20,790 nt of DNA from DATKWS01 sp035529435 (GCA_035529435.1 DATKWS010000247.1:1-20790); one strand, 5' to 3'; shown: positions 8,196-16,291, counted from the first letter of the stretch. The notes: generated from the sequence alone by a model not told the origin. Translations and numbers: made by a program.

Positions 8196-9143
8196 GTGGA
8201 TCGAAATCTCGCTCTCGAGCTTGTCCGGGTGACCGAGGCGGCGGCGCTCGCCTCCGCGCGTTTCCTTGGCAAGGGTGATCCACGCGGCGCGGACCGGGCG
8301 GCGGTCGCCGCGATGGAGCTGGCATTCGAGGGTGTCAAGATCTCCGGGCATATCGTCATCGGTGAATTGCGCACAAACAGCGCATCGAAGCTGTGCGCGG
8401 GCGATGTCATCGGATCGGGCGGGGAGGGGGAGGTGGACGTCGCCCTCGATCCGCTCGAGTGTACCGATTGTCTCGCCGACGGGCAGGCCAACGCCGTATC
8501 GGCCATCGCCGTCGGACCGCGCAACGTGTTCAGGAAGGCCGTATCGCCGTTCATGCGCAAGATCGCCGTCGGCAAGGATGCGGCCGATCGGATCGACCTC
8601 AGCGCATCGACATTCGATAACCTCGTCGCCATCGCCGAGGCGAAACGCGTGTATGTCGAGGACCTCACCATTGCAATCGTCGATCGTAAGCATCACCAGA
8701 AGCTGATCGAGGAGGTGCGGCAGGCCGGCTCGCGGATCGAGCTCGTGCGTGACGGTGATCTCGCGCCGACGATCGCCACGGCCCTCCCCGGGTCCGGCAT
8801 CGATGTCATGATGGGAATCGGTGATTCCGACAAGGGCATCATAGCGGCGGCCGCGATCATGTGCCTCGGCGGCGAGTTTCTGGGACAGTATGTCCGTGGC
8901 GGTGATACGGACGACGGCGGACCGTCGGTGGGCGAGGGCCCGATCTATCGCGCGAGGGATCTGGTCGGCGGGGAGAATATCATGTTCGCCGCCACCGGCG
9001 TCTCGTACAGCGATATTCTCGGGGGAACGATGTTCCGCCCGGGCGGCGCGATCACGCACAGTATGGTGCTGCGGAGCAAATCGGGCACGATCCGTCTTCT
9101 CACGACCGAACATTTCTTCGACAAGGTCCCCGACTACACGTGA
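8196..9143 (+). CDS. GlpX-family protein (class II fructose-1,6-bisphosphatase fold) with altered active site
   Basis: The start DRNLALELVRVTEAAALASARFLGKGD and the blocks ISGHIVIGE, DVALDPLE, GQANAVSAIAVG, DGDLAPTIATALPGSGIDV, IMFAATGV and LRSKSGTIR place this 315-residue protein in the GlpX family, whose enzymes split fructose 1,6-bisphosphate to fructose 6-phosphate. Aligned without gaps to E. coli GlpX as I remember it, D33, E57, D85, E88, T90, D186 and D188 are kept. Changed positions: K29 is Pro, E59 Arg, D61 Asn, E62 Ser, P64 Ser, Y119 Phe, R166 His and metal ligand E213 Lys. The region after about residue 225 is also shortened. The ordinary FBPase reaction is therefore doubtful, and I do not assign glpX. 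GTG 8196 fits the family N-terminus and follows the zinc-ribbon gene by 6 bases. Confidence 0.85.
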   Translation: MDRNLALELVRVTEAAALASARFLGKGDPRGADRAAVAAMELAFEGVKISGHIVIGELRTNSASKLCAGDVIGSGGEGEVDVALDPLECTDCLADGQANAVSAIAVGPRNVFRKAVSPFMRKIAVGKDAADRIDLSASTFDNLVAIAEAKRVYVEDLTIAIVDRKHHQKLIEEVRQAGSRIELVRDGDLAPTIATALPGSGIDVMMGIGDSDKGIIAAAAIMCLGGEFLGQYVRGGDTDDGGPSVGEGPIYRARDLVGGENIMFAATGVSYSDILGGTMFRPGGAITHSMVLRSKSGTIRLLTTEHFFDKVPDYT

Positions 9144-9223
9144 CAGCGCGGAGCCGGAACCCGTTCACGCGCACGGCCGGCGCCGCGGATGCACGCGAAC
9201 CCAGCGTACAGCGAGAAACGAGG

Positions 9224-10558
9224 ATGCAGGATCTATTCGAAGGGAATGTCCCCCCGCCGCTCGCCGAGCGGATGCGGCCGCGGACACTCGATGCATTCGT
9301 CGGGCAGGAGGAGATCCTCGGCGAGGGGAAGATACTGCGCCGCATGATCGAGCGGGGCAGGCTCGAATCCTCGTTGATCTTCTGGGGTCCCCCCGGCTGC
9401 GGCAAGACGACCCTGGCGCACCTGATCGCGCATGCAGTCGACGCCCATTTCGTATTCTTTTCAGCCGTCACCTCCGGCATCGCCGATGTGCGGCGCATCG
9501 TCGCCGAGGCGAAATCGCGCCTCGATCTGCACGGGCGGCGGACGATCCTCTTCATCGACGAGATCCACCGTTTCAACAAGGCGCAGCAGGATGCATTCCT
9601 CCCGCACGTCGAGATCGGCACGATCGTCCTGATCGGGGCGACCACCGAGAATCCGAGCTTCGAGGTGATCGCCCCACTCCTCTCGCGCTGCCGTGTATTC
9701 GTTCTGAAAACGCTCTCCGGGGCCGAGATCACGGCGATCCTCGAACGGGCCCTCGCCGACGGGGAGAACGGATTGGGGTCGAAGGAGATCCGGGTCGCCG
9801 GTGAGGAGCTCGAATACCTCGCGCATCTCTCGCACGGGGATGCGCGCACCGCCCTCAACGCGCTCGAGATGGCGGTCGACTCGCTCGAGGGAGCGGAGGG
9901 CGGGATAGTCCTCACCCGGGCCGTTCTCGAGGACGCCCTCCAGAAGCGGAGCATCCTCTACGACAAGCGGGGAGACGAGCATTTCAATCTCATCTCGGCG
10001 CTCCACAAGAGCCTCCGCGGCGGCGATCCCGATGCCTCCCTCTACTGGCTCGCCCGGATGCTCGAGGCGGGGGAGGATCCGCTCTTTGTCGCCCGCCGGC
10101 TCGTGCGGTTCGCCTCGGAGGATATCGGCAACGCCGATCCCCAGGCGCTCCAGGTGGCGGTGAACGCCATGGAGGCCTTCCACTTCATCGGGATTCCCGA
10201 GGGAAAGCTCGCCCTCGCTCAGGCGGCCACGTACCTCGCCGTGGCGCCCAAGAGCAACGCACTCTACACCGCGTACGGCGCGGTGGCGCGGGACGTCGAG
10301 GAGTACGGCGCGCTCCCCGTTCCCCTCTGGATCAGAAACGCCCCGACGAAGCTCATGAAGGAGTTCGGATACGGCGACGGGTACCACTATCCGCACGATG
10401 ATCCCGACGCCGTCGTCGATCAGGAGTACCTGCCCGAGCGGCTCGCCGGGAAGCAGTACTATCACCCCGTCGAACGCGGATTCGAACGGGAGATCATAAA
10501 GCGGATCGCCTACTGGCGGCGTCTTCGAGAGAAGAAACGTACAGGGGAATCGGAGTAG
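9224..10558 (+). CDS. rarA: Replication-associated recombination protein A (AAA+ ATPase)
   Basis: RarA (MgsA/WRNIP1 family) is a clamp-loader-like AAA+ ATPase acting at stalled or gapped replication forks. The 444 residues show the family start PLAERMRPRTLDAFVGQEEIL (13-32), Walker A GPPGCGKT (55-62), Walker B ILFIDEIHRF with DEIH at 112-115, sensor 1 GATTENPSF, an arginine-finger region LLSRCRVF, and sensor 2 within HGDARTALNALE. The C-terminal RarA-specific region is complete, with FASEDIGNADPQAL and the GYGDGYHYPHDDPDA block. I prefer ATG 9224 because the conserved family sequence begins there. A GTG at 9140 overlaps the upstream stop codon as GTGA and would add 28 basic, poorly conserved residues. 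No strong ribosome binding site decides between them. Confidence 0.93.
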   Translation: MQDLFEGNVPPPLAERMRPRTLDAFVGQEEILGEGKILRRMIERGRLESSLIFWGPPGCGKTTLAHLIAHAVDAHFVFFSAVTSGIADVRRIVAEAKSRLDLHGRRTILFIDEIHRFNKAQQDAFLPHVEIGTIVLIGATTENPSFEVIAPLLSRCRVFVLKTLSGAEITAILERALADGENGLGSKEIRVAGEELEYLAHLSHGDARTALNALEMAVDSLEGAEGGIVLTRAVLEDALQKRSILYDKRGDEHFNLISALHKSLRGGDPDASLYWLARMLEAGEDPLFVARRLVRFASEDIGNADPQALQVAVNAMEAFHFIGIPEGKLALAQAATYLAVAPKSNALYTAYGAVARDVEEYGALPVPLWIRNAPTKLMKEFGYGDGYHYPHDDPDAVVDQEYLPERLAGKQYYHPVERGFEREIIKRIAYWRRLREKKRTGESE

Positions 10559-10616
10559 CCGCCGGTCCCGTACCGCGGGAATACCCCACCGGCCCGTCAC
10601 CCGGCCGATTGCCATC

Positions 10617-11306
10617 TCATACGTGCAGCGCCTCCCGGAGGAGCGCGGTGAATTCGTCAAGGTCCGACAGCCGCAGATCGGCTCCGTCGAGCGGCAGCCC
10701 GCGTGTGATCGCCGTTTCGATCACGATAACCGACATCCCCGCATCCCTGGCGCTCCGGATGCCCTTCTCCGCGTCCTCGATGGCGAGGCATCGGCCGGGC
10801 GGCGCATCGATCCTGCGGGCCGCGTTGAGGTAGGTCTCGGGATGCGGCTTGATCTGCGTGATTCGATCCTTGCCGACGATGGCGTCGAAATCATCCTCGA
10901 TGCCGTGGGCCGAGAGGATGGCGCGGATGTCCCGCTCGTACGATCCCGAGGCGATTGCAAGGGTATAGCCGGCCTTCTTCAGCGCCCCGATGATCTCGAG
11001 CGCCCGCGGGAACGGACGGACCGTACCGTTCCGGCAGTACTCGGCATAGATCGGGTCCTTCTCGCGTCGGATCTCGGCCGGGTCGAGCTCGAGACGGTAC
11101 CGGCCGATCTCACCCTCCGCACCGCCGCCGCGCGAGGTCCATTCGAGCCAGTACTCCTCCCGGTCGATCTCATGCCCCCGGCGCCGGAAAACGGCCGCGT
11201 ACGCCGCGTAGTGGTAAGGCTCCGAATCGACGATGATGTTGTCGAAGTCGAATATGACCGCTTCCATGCCGGCCAGGATCCGTTTCAGGGTTTCAAGCTT
11301 TTCCAA
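10617..11306 (-). CDS. HAD-superfamily hydrolase, beta-phosphoglucomutase-like
   Basis: The 229 residues contain all four HAD motifs: DFDNIIVDSE with nucleophile D20 and acid/base D22; S120 in IASGS; K153 in QIKPHPETY; and IEDAEKG with E177 and D178. The helical cap between residues 30 and 100 is the type seen in phosphatases and phosphoglucomutases that act on small phosphorylated sugars. Motif I has Asn where DFDG is usual. The start is TTG 11306, set by a strong AGGAGG at 11312-11317 on the minus strand, and overlaps the end of the upstream membrane-protein gene by 14 bases. An ATG at 11267 exists but lacks a ribosome binding site. The substrate cannot be read from sequence. Confidence 0.85.
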   Translation of the reverse strand: MEKLETLKRILAGMEAVIFDFDNIIVDSEPYHYAAYAAVFRRRGHEIDREEYWLEWTSRGGGAEGEIGRYRLELDPAEIRREKDPIYAEYCRNGTVRPFPRALEIIGALKKAGYTLAIASGSYERDIRAILSAHGIEDDFDAIVGKDRITQIKPHPETYLNAARRIDAPPGRCLAIEDAEKGIRSARDAGMSVIVIETAITRGLPLDGADLRLSDLDEFTALLREALHV

Positions 11307-12219
11307 TTGTTCCTCCTGTCGATGTGCCGGTGGGTGGGTGAGGCGGCGCGGGACGTCCGCCCTGCGGTCCGGGCAGCGGGCGGCCGAGCACGTCGCGCTC
11401 CGCGGCGATCGGCGTCAGGTAGCGTGTGAAGCGGTACATGAGAAAGCACTCCAGCGCGAAGGGGAGGAATCCGAGAAAGCCGAGCACGGGCATTTCGAAG
11501 AGCTTCACGTTCGGCAGGTACGGGACGTGGTAGTGCCATTTCGTCCCCGCCCAGAAGTTCCAGAATTCCCACAGCAGGCCGCAGATCCCCCCCGCAATGA
11601 TGAGGGACGTGAAAAGACCGTAATCGCCCCTGCGAAACATCGCCGAGAACGATCCGATCCGCAGCCGGTCGTTCAAACCCTCCAGCCAGAGGAGGACACT
11701 GATCCAGGGGAGGGGACAGAGGTACGGCGACGGAAAGATCAGGGGGACGACGAACAGCGCGAATCCCGCGAAGAAGAAGACCGTTTCGACACCCGGCGAA
11801 AAATCGATCGGCCGGCGATCACGGAAACGGTCACCGATGAACGTATCGATCAGCTCGGCGGTGACGAATATGCCGGGCAGGATCGTGGCGTACGACCATG
11901 CGTACCCCACCCAGCGCGCCGCCGTATTCGCGGGAAGATCGACGTATTCCCAGTTACGCAGGAGGAGGTTCACTCCCTCGAAGACGTACCAGCAGACGAT
12001 CGAGAGGGGGAGCGAGAGGAGGAATTCGATCCGCCTCGCGGTGATCGGGGACGCGCCGCGCCGTGCCGCGATCACGGCGTCGATGAGGAGTATGTACCCC
12101 GTCCATACGAGGGGTGTGAAGTATGTGCGCGCGAACCCGCTGCCCCGCGCGAGGAACAGCTCCGCCGCCGCGATGACGGCTATTCCCAGGATTCCGTGCA
12201 GTGGAAAGCGGTGTTTCAT
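11293..12219 (-). CDS. Multi-pass membrane protein of unknown function
   Basis: About 308 residues from ATG 12219, with around eight hydrophobic segments. Short aromatic-rich blocks lie between them: CWYVFEGVNLLLRNWEYV, LPWISVLLWLEGLNDRL, GLLWEFWNFWAGTKWHYH. The many Trp and the acidic residues in these segments suggest a small-molecule or lipid enzyme in the membrane, but I recognise no family. The C-terminal tail is Pro/Gly/Thr-rich and probably disordered. A longer start at 12243 would overlap the TATAAT box of the divergent transporter gene, which is a reason to prefer 12219. The HAD gene overlaps the 3' end, so the two form one minus-strand unit. Confidence 0.75.
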   Translation of the reverse strand: MKHRFPLHGILGIAVIAAAELFLARGSGFARTYFTPLVWTGYILLIDAVIAARRGASPITARRIEFLLSLPLSIVCWYVFEGVNLLLRNWEYVDLPANTAARWVGYAWSYATILPGIFVTAELIDTFIGDRFRDRRPIDFSPGVETVFFFAGFALFVVPLIFPSPYLCPLPWISVLLWLEGLNDRLRIGSFSAMFRRGDYGLFTSLIIAGGICGLLWEFWNFWAGTKWHYHVPYLPNVKLFEMPVLGFLGFLPFALECFLMYRFTRYLTPIAAERDVLGRPLPGPQGGRPAPPHPPTGTSTGGTIGKA

Positions 12220-12225
12220 TATCGT

Positions 12226-12254
12226 TTGAAGTATCGCGCGCAATGCTCTATAAT
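12226..12254 (+). promoter_or_regulatory. Predicted sigma-70 promoter of the transporter operon
   Basis: TTGAAG at 12226-12231 and a perfect TATAAT at 12249-12254 are spaced by exactly 17 bases. This would start transcription near 12261 and leave a leader of about 190 bases before GTG 12453. It is the best -10 box in the window. Confidence 0.65.
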
Positions 12255-12330
12255 CGTTCGCTGTTACCGGCCGTGTGGCCGGTCAATCTCGCACAACTGT
12301 ACCATGAGGGGAACGATTTCGCAAGGGAAC

Positions 12331-12379
12331 GGTGCCGGGATCACCGGTGCCGTTTCGCCGGGCACCGGCGCGGCACCGG
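12331..12379 (+). repeat. Four-copy GGCACCGG inverted-repeat cluster in the transporter leader
   Basis: CCGGTGCC at 12344-12351 can pair with GGCACCGG at 12361-12368 (9-base loop) or with a second GGCACCGG at 12372-12379. GGTGCC at 12331-12336 offers another left arm. The alternatives exclude one another, so this may be a switching leader or a multi-site operator. No T-run follows. Confidence 0.4.
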
Positions 12380-12452
12380 TTTCGCGGGCGCCGCGGCGGA
12401 GTCAAAGTCATGGATCCCCGCATCATGCGGGTATCTCGCAGGGAGGATCGCC

Positions 12453-14057
12453 GTGGTATCCGAACCCACCGAACACCCGCCAGCAGGATCGGAGGCACGA
12501 TCCGTCTCCGGAACGATGCGGGAGCGGGAGTGGCACATCGACAAGCCGTACGCGTGGCGGCATCGCTGCGGACTCATCGCCGGCCCCGTGCTCTTCGCGC
12601 TGGTTCTCTCGCTTCCCGGTGACACGCTGTCCGGCGAGCCGCGGAAGGTGGCCGCCGTCGCCGCGCTCATGGCGACCTGGTGGATCTGCGAGAGTATCCC
12701 GCTGGCCGCCACGGCGCTCATTCCATTCGTCGCGTTTCCCCTGATGAAGGTCGTACCGGCGAGCGAGCTGGCCGCCTCGTACGCCTCGCCCGAAATATTC
12801 CTCTTCATGGGAGGATTCTTCATAGCGGTTGCGATGCAGCGGTGGAATCTGCACCGGCGCATCGCACTCGGTATCGTGAGCATCGTCGGAATGCGCGGTG
12901 ACCGGATCATTCTCGGTTTCATGGTCGCAACGGCGTTCCTGTCGATGTGGATATCGAACACGGCCACGACGATGATGATGCTGCCGATCGGTCTCGCCGT
13001 TCTCGTCACGCTCGAGGATCACGCGGGCGGCGCCCCGGCCCGGTTCGACACTTTCAAGATGGCGCTGATGCTCTCGATCGCGTACGCGGCCAACATCGGC
13101 GGCATCGGCACCCTGGTCGGCACGCCGCCCAATATCGTATTCGCCGCGCAGGTCCGGGCGCTGTTTCCCGACTGTCACGAGATCAGCTTTTTACGATGGA
13201 TGATGGTCGGGCTGCCGCTCGTCGCCGTGTTTATTCCGCTCACCTGGCTGCTTCTCACGCGTGTCGTGATGCGCGGCGCGGGGATCGGTCTCGGCGACGG
13301 CGCCGGGGCCATCATGCGGGCGCGCCGCGAGCTCGGACCGCTCGGTCCCGGCGAGAAACGGACCCTCGCCGTCTTCGTGTGCACCGTGATCGCGTGGATC
13401 ACACGCGCCGATATCACCGTCGGCGGATTCACGATTCGCGGATGGGCGACCCTGACCTCGCTCGGCGGGTACGTGCACGATGCGACGGTGGCGGTCGCCG
13501 CGGCACTGGCGCTGTTCATCATCCCGGTCGACTGGCGCCGGGGAATCTTCACGCTCCACTGGAAGGCGGCGCGCGAGATACCGTGGGGGATCCTGATACT
13601 GTTCGGCGGGGGGCTCGCGCTCGGCAAGGGGGTATCGCAGAGCGGCCTGGCGGCCCAGATCGCCGGGAGCATGGAGATGCTTTCCGGCGCGCCGATCATC
13701 CTGCTGATCGTGGTCGTGGCGCTCGTCGTCACCTTCCTCACCGAGGTGACCTCGAACACGGCGATCGCGACGATCTTCCTGCCGGTCCTCGCCGCGACGG
13801 CGGTGGGGCTCCGGATACACCCGTTCGTGCTGATGATTCCGGCGACGATCTCCGCATCGTGCGCCTTCATGCTGCCGGTGGCGACGCCGCCCAACGCGAT
13901 CGTCTTCTCGAGCGGCGCGATCCCGATGACGGGAATGATCCGCACCGGCGTGTTCATGAACCTCATCGGCGTCGTGCTGGTGACGCTGATCATGTACCTG
14001 ATCGTGGTGCCGGCGTTCGGTATCACGGTCACCCATCTCCCGGCATGGGTGCGGTAA
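12453..14057 (+). CDS. DASS-family sodium-coupled dicarboxylate/anion transporter (SLC13 type)
   Basis: This 534-residue cytoplasmic-membrane transporter most likely imports C4-dicarboxylates or a related anion with sodium. The two hallmark SNT motifs are present at 168-170 (ISNTATTMMMLPIG) and 434-436 (TSNTAIATIFLP), each one half of the inverted repeat that binds sodium and carboxylate. The hairpin motifs GTLVGTPPN and LPVATPPNAIVFSSG are also present. About eleven hydrophobic segments span the protein. GTG 12453 is supported by AGGGAGGA at 12440-12447; the open frame extends further upstream but without a ribosome binding site and through the leader repeats. Sulfate or phosphate cannot be excluded as substrate. 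A GNAT gene follows after 3 bases. An sdh operon elsewhere in the window would use imported succinate. Confidence 0.88.
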   Translation: MVSEPTEHPPAGSEARSVSGTMREREWHIDKPYAWRHRCGLIAGPVLFALVLSLPGDTLSGEPRKVAAVAALMATWWICESIPLAATALIPFVAFPLMKVVPASELAASYASPEIFLFMGGFFIAVAMQRWNLHRRIALGIVSIVGMRGDRIILGFMVATAFLSMWISNTATTMMMLPIGLAVLVTLEDHAGGAPARFDTFKMALMLSIAYAANIGGIGTLVGTPPNIVFAAQVRALFPDCHEISFLRWMMVGLPLVAVFIPLTWLLLTRVVMRGAGIGLGDGAGAIMRARRELGPLGPGEKRTLAVFVCTVIAWITRADITVGGFTIRGWATLTSLGGYVHDATVAVAAALALFIIPVDWRRGIFTLHWKAAREIPWGILILFGGGLALGKGVSQSGLAAQIAGSMEMLSGAPIILLIVVVALVVTFLTEVTSNTAIATIFLPVLAATAVGLRIHPFVLMIPATISASCAFMLPVATPPNAIVFSSGAIPMTGMIRTGVFMNLIGVVLVTLIMYLIVVPAFGITVTHLPAWVR

Positions 14058-14060
14058 GCG

Positions 14061-14537
14061 ATGGATGGATCGATTCTCAAGATCACGGGACTGACGCCGC
14101 AGCTCGAGATGGAGATCGCCGATCTCCTCGAGGAGGCGGCGCTGGTGTCCCGTTGCGCCGGGGGGGGAGATCTCTTTGCGACGTTCGATGAGGACGGGAA
14201 GGTCGTGGGACTCGCCTGTGCGGAGCGGCGGGCGGAGAACTGTCTTATCCATTTTGTCGTCGTGCGGCCCGTATCGCGCATGAACGGTGCGGGGAGCGCC
14301 CTCGTCAATCATGTGCTCGGTTACTTCGCGGGGAGGTGCGATCGTGCGTACGTCGCCTCCGGCGGTGCGGAAGGATTCTTCGAGCGGTTCGGGTTTGTTC
14401 CCGTACGGCCGGGGGAGACCCCGGCGGTCGTCACCGAAGCCGGATTGACGGTGGGCCCCGGGGCGGAAGCGGCGGGGGATGAAGGAGCGTCGGGTATCAT
14501 GGTGCTCGAGCTGCCGAGCATTTGGACGATTCCCTAG
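14061..14537 (+). CDS. GNAT-fold N-acetyltransferase
   Basis: The 158 residues have the GNAT order: a beta strand pair with FATFDEDGKVVGLACAERR (39-57), the central strand CLIHFVVVRP (61-70), and the acetyl-CoA pyrophosphate loop R73-M-N-G76-A-G78 at the head of a helix. The closing AYVASGGAEGFFERFGFVPV strand-helix is typical of small GNAT enzymes. The C-terminal 25 residues are Gly/Ala-rich. The start is 3 bases behind the transporter stop codon, so translation is probably coupled. The substrate is unknown. In fold and closing motif it resembles ArsN2-like acetyltransferases, but nothing around it points to arsenic. Confidence 0.78.
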   Translation: MDGSILKITGLTPQLEMEIADLLEEAALVSRCAGGGDLFATFDEDGKVVGLACAERRAENCLIHFVVVRPVSRMNGAGSALVNHVLGYFAGRCDRAYVASGGAEGFFERFGFVPVRPGETPAVVTEAGLTVGPGAEAAGDEGASGIMVLELPSIWTIP

Positions 14538-14576
14538 GACGGCGAATCATGCGTCGTCGGCTGTATAAAAAAGGGA

Positions 14577-14604
14577 TTGACTATTCGTATTCAAGGGTTA
14601 TCGT
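14577..14604 (+). promoter_or_regulatory. Possible promoter of the PP2C gene
   Basis: TTGACT at 14577-14582 and TATCGT at 14599-14604 are spaced by 16 bases in the gap before the phosphatase gene. The -35 is good, the -10 is 4 of 6. Confidence 0.35.
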
Positions 14605-14651
14605 ACCACTTTATCGTTCGACCGTAATGGATGCGGGGAGAGGATGAGAGG

Positions 14652-15419
14652 ATGGAAGAGATCAACGAGAGAAAACCGTTCACCATCGTGGCCGTGAGCG
14701 ATCGGGGATCCGTCCGCCCACGCAACGAGGATTATTTCGGCATATTCGATCCGGAAACCGATGAACTGGCCGAAACATGCGGCGTACTGGTCATCGTGGC
14801 CGACGGCATGGGTGGGCATCTCTCCGGTGCCGAGGCCAGCAGAACGGTGGTCGATGCACTCGCCGAGACCTATTTTCATGATTGCAAGGAGGACGAGAAG
14901 GCGATCGACCGTCTCGCCCGCGCATTTCGTGAGGCCAACAGAACGGTCTTCCTGAAGGTCGGCGAGGGAAGAAAGGGGCTCGCCGGGACCACCTGCACCG
15001 CGCTCGCGCTGTTTCCCGACAGCGTACATCTCGTGCACGCGGGTGATTCTCGGGCCTACCTCATCCGGGAAGGGAAGATCACGCAGCTGACCAAGGATCA
15101 CAGCGTGGTCGGCGAGATGGTCAGAAACGGTATGCTGAGCAAGGAAGAGGCGCGGCACCACCCGCGGCGCAACGTCATCACGAAAGCGGTCGGGCTGCGC
15201 GAGGAGGTCGATCCCGATTCGCACGCGGCGATCCCGCTGAAAAGCCACGATATCCTCGTGGCTTGTTCCGACGGGCTTTTCTCGATGCTCGGCGACGATG
15301 CGATCGCGGCGATCGTGACGGCGAGTACACCCGAGAAGGCGTGCAAGGAATTGGTGCGGGAAGCGAATGCGAAGGGCGGCGAGGACAATATCACCGTCGT
15401 CATCGCACAGAGGATGTAG
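14652..15419 (+). CDS. PP2C-family serine/threonine protein phosphatase
   Basis: A metal-dependent phosphatase that removes phosphate from Ser/Thr of proteins, usually opposing Hanks-type kinases. The 255 residues show the bacterial stand-alone PP2C motifs in order: SDRGSVRPRNEDYF (16-29), VADGMGGHLSGAEAS with D51, TTCTALALFPD, VHAGDSRAYLI, TKDHS, ACSDGLFSML and GGEDNITVVI with D245. All metal-coordinating aspartates are there. No membrane span or sensor domain is attached, so it should be cytoplasmic. I chose ATG 14652 because a purine-rich GGAGAGG (14637-14643) precedes it; an in-frame ATG at 14631 lies before that site. No kinase gene is in the window. Confidence 0.9.
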   Translation: MEEINERKPFTIVAVSDRGSVRPRNEDYFGIFDPETDELAETCGVLVIVADGMGGHLSGAEASRTVVDALAETYFHDCKEDEKAIDRLARAFREANRTVFLKVGEGRKGLAGTTCTALALFPDSVHLVHAGDSRAYLIREGKITQLTKDHSVVGEMVRNGMLSKEEARHHPRRNVITKAVGLREEVDPDSHAAIPLKSHDILVACSDGLFSMLGDDAIAAIVTASTPEKACKELVREANAKGGEDNITVVIAQRM

Positions 15420-15452
15420 GCATGCCGGCAGAGGCCGTATCGCGCGCCGGTC

Positions 15453-16097
15453 TCAAAACGCCACGATCAATGCGCCACCCACCATGGTTTCACCGTTCAA
15501 TTCGATCTCGACGTGAATCTGGTACTCCCTCGTAAGGCCGATGATCGCGCCCGCCCGTACGATCGTTTCCGTCACATTGCTCCAGTCATCATCGGCGGAC
15601 GGCCAGCCGGACGGCCTGTATTCCGGTTGAGACGTTTTCTTGCTGAAGTAGGTGCTGCGCAGCGTGAGCGATGCGAACGGTTCGATCATGACCGAGGTCG
15701 ACGCCTGGAGAACGCCGCTCGTCGTGACGCTGATTCCGAAAAGGTTCCGGTTGTAGTAGTCGCTTCTCAGGTGACCGAGATGCCCGTCGATGGCGATGTC
15801 CACGGGGAGGGGGGAATCGGGATTCATCAGGTAGAGCTTGAAATCGATCCCCGCCCCGACCGAGTTCTGTCCGCGGAAGCGGTCGAATCCGAGCTGGATG
15901 CCCAGATCGCTCCGGCTGTTGAAGGCGAAACGCATCATTCCCCCGGTGCGGAACGCATCCTCTCCCGCCGTGATGAATGCCCCGCCCTCGACCTCGCTCG
16001 ATACCGCCGCCGTGGTGAACTGGCCGAATACCTGGGCGCTGGCGGCTGCCGGCAGGATGAGCGCGACAGCGGCCGCCATAACGAATAGCCGTTTCAT
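15453..16097 (-). CDS. Predicted outer-membrane beta-barrel protein
   Basis: 214 residues with a clear cleaved signal peptide (KRLFVMAAAVALILPAAASAQ, cleavage after ASA) followed by short amphipathic strands (GMMRFAFNSRSDLGIQLGF, GAGIDFKLYLM, ASLTLRSTYF, AGAIIGLTREYQIHVEIEL). The C-terminus VGGALIVAF ends in Phe, as is common for barrel proteins recognised by the BAM machinery. ATG 16097 is fixed by GGGGAGGA at 16102-16109 on the minus strand; the upstream in-frame start at 16133 would bury the signal peptide. It converges with the PP2C gene with only 33 bases between. No specific family is recognised. Confidence 0.75.
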   Translation of the reverse strand: MKRLFVMAAAVALILPAAASAQVFGQFTTAAVSSEVEGGAFITAGEDAFRTGGMMRFAFNSRSDLGIQLGFDRFRGQNSVGAGIDFKLYLMNPDSPLPVDIAIDGHLGHLRSDYYNRNLFGISVTTSGVLQASTSVMIEPFASLTLRSTYFSKKTSQPEYRPSGWPSADDDWSNVTETIVRAGAIIGLTREYQIHVEIELNGETMVGGALIVAF

Positions 16098-16291
16098 GTG
16101 TTCCTCCCCGGGTACATCCCCCGTATTGATCACGCCGTCGTTGCCGTCATCCGCGGGCGAAGAGCGATGACCGGCATTCGATCCCGGTATACACTGAAAC
16201 TAATAACGGAGTGGGTGCGGTCCGCGCAAGCGCAAAGTGTCCCGCAGACCACCCCGATTCCTCCCGATCCCCCATCTTCCCATGGACATTT

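Noticed and set aside
7614..9113. 499-codon open frame on the minus strand
   Set aside because: Runs antisense to two well-supported genes and the gap before them; composition is that of a shadow.
10559..10616. Bidirectional terminator between rarA and the HAD gene
   Set aside because: Only short stems such as CCCG/CGGG are seen, with no T-runs; not distinguishable from GC-rich background.
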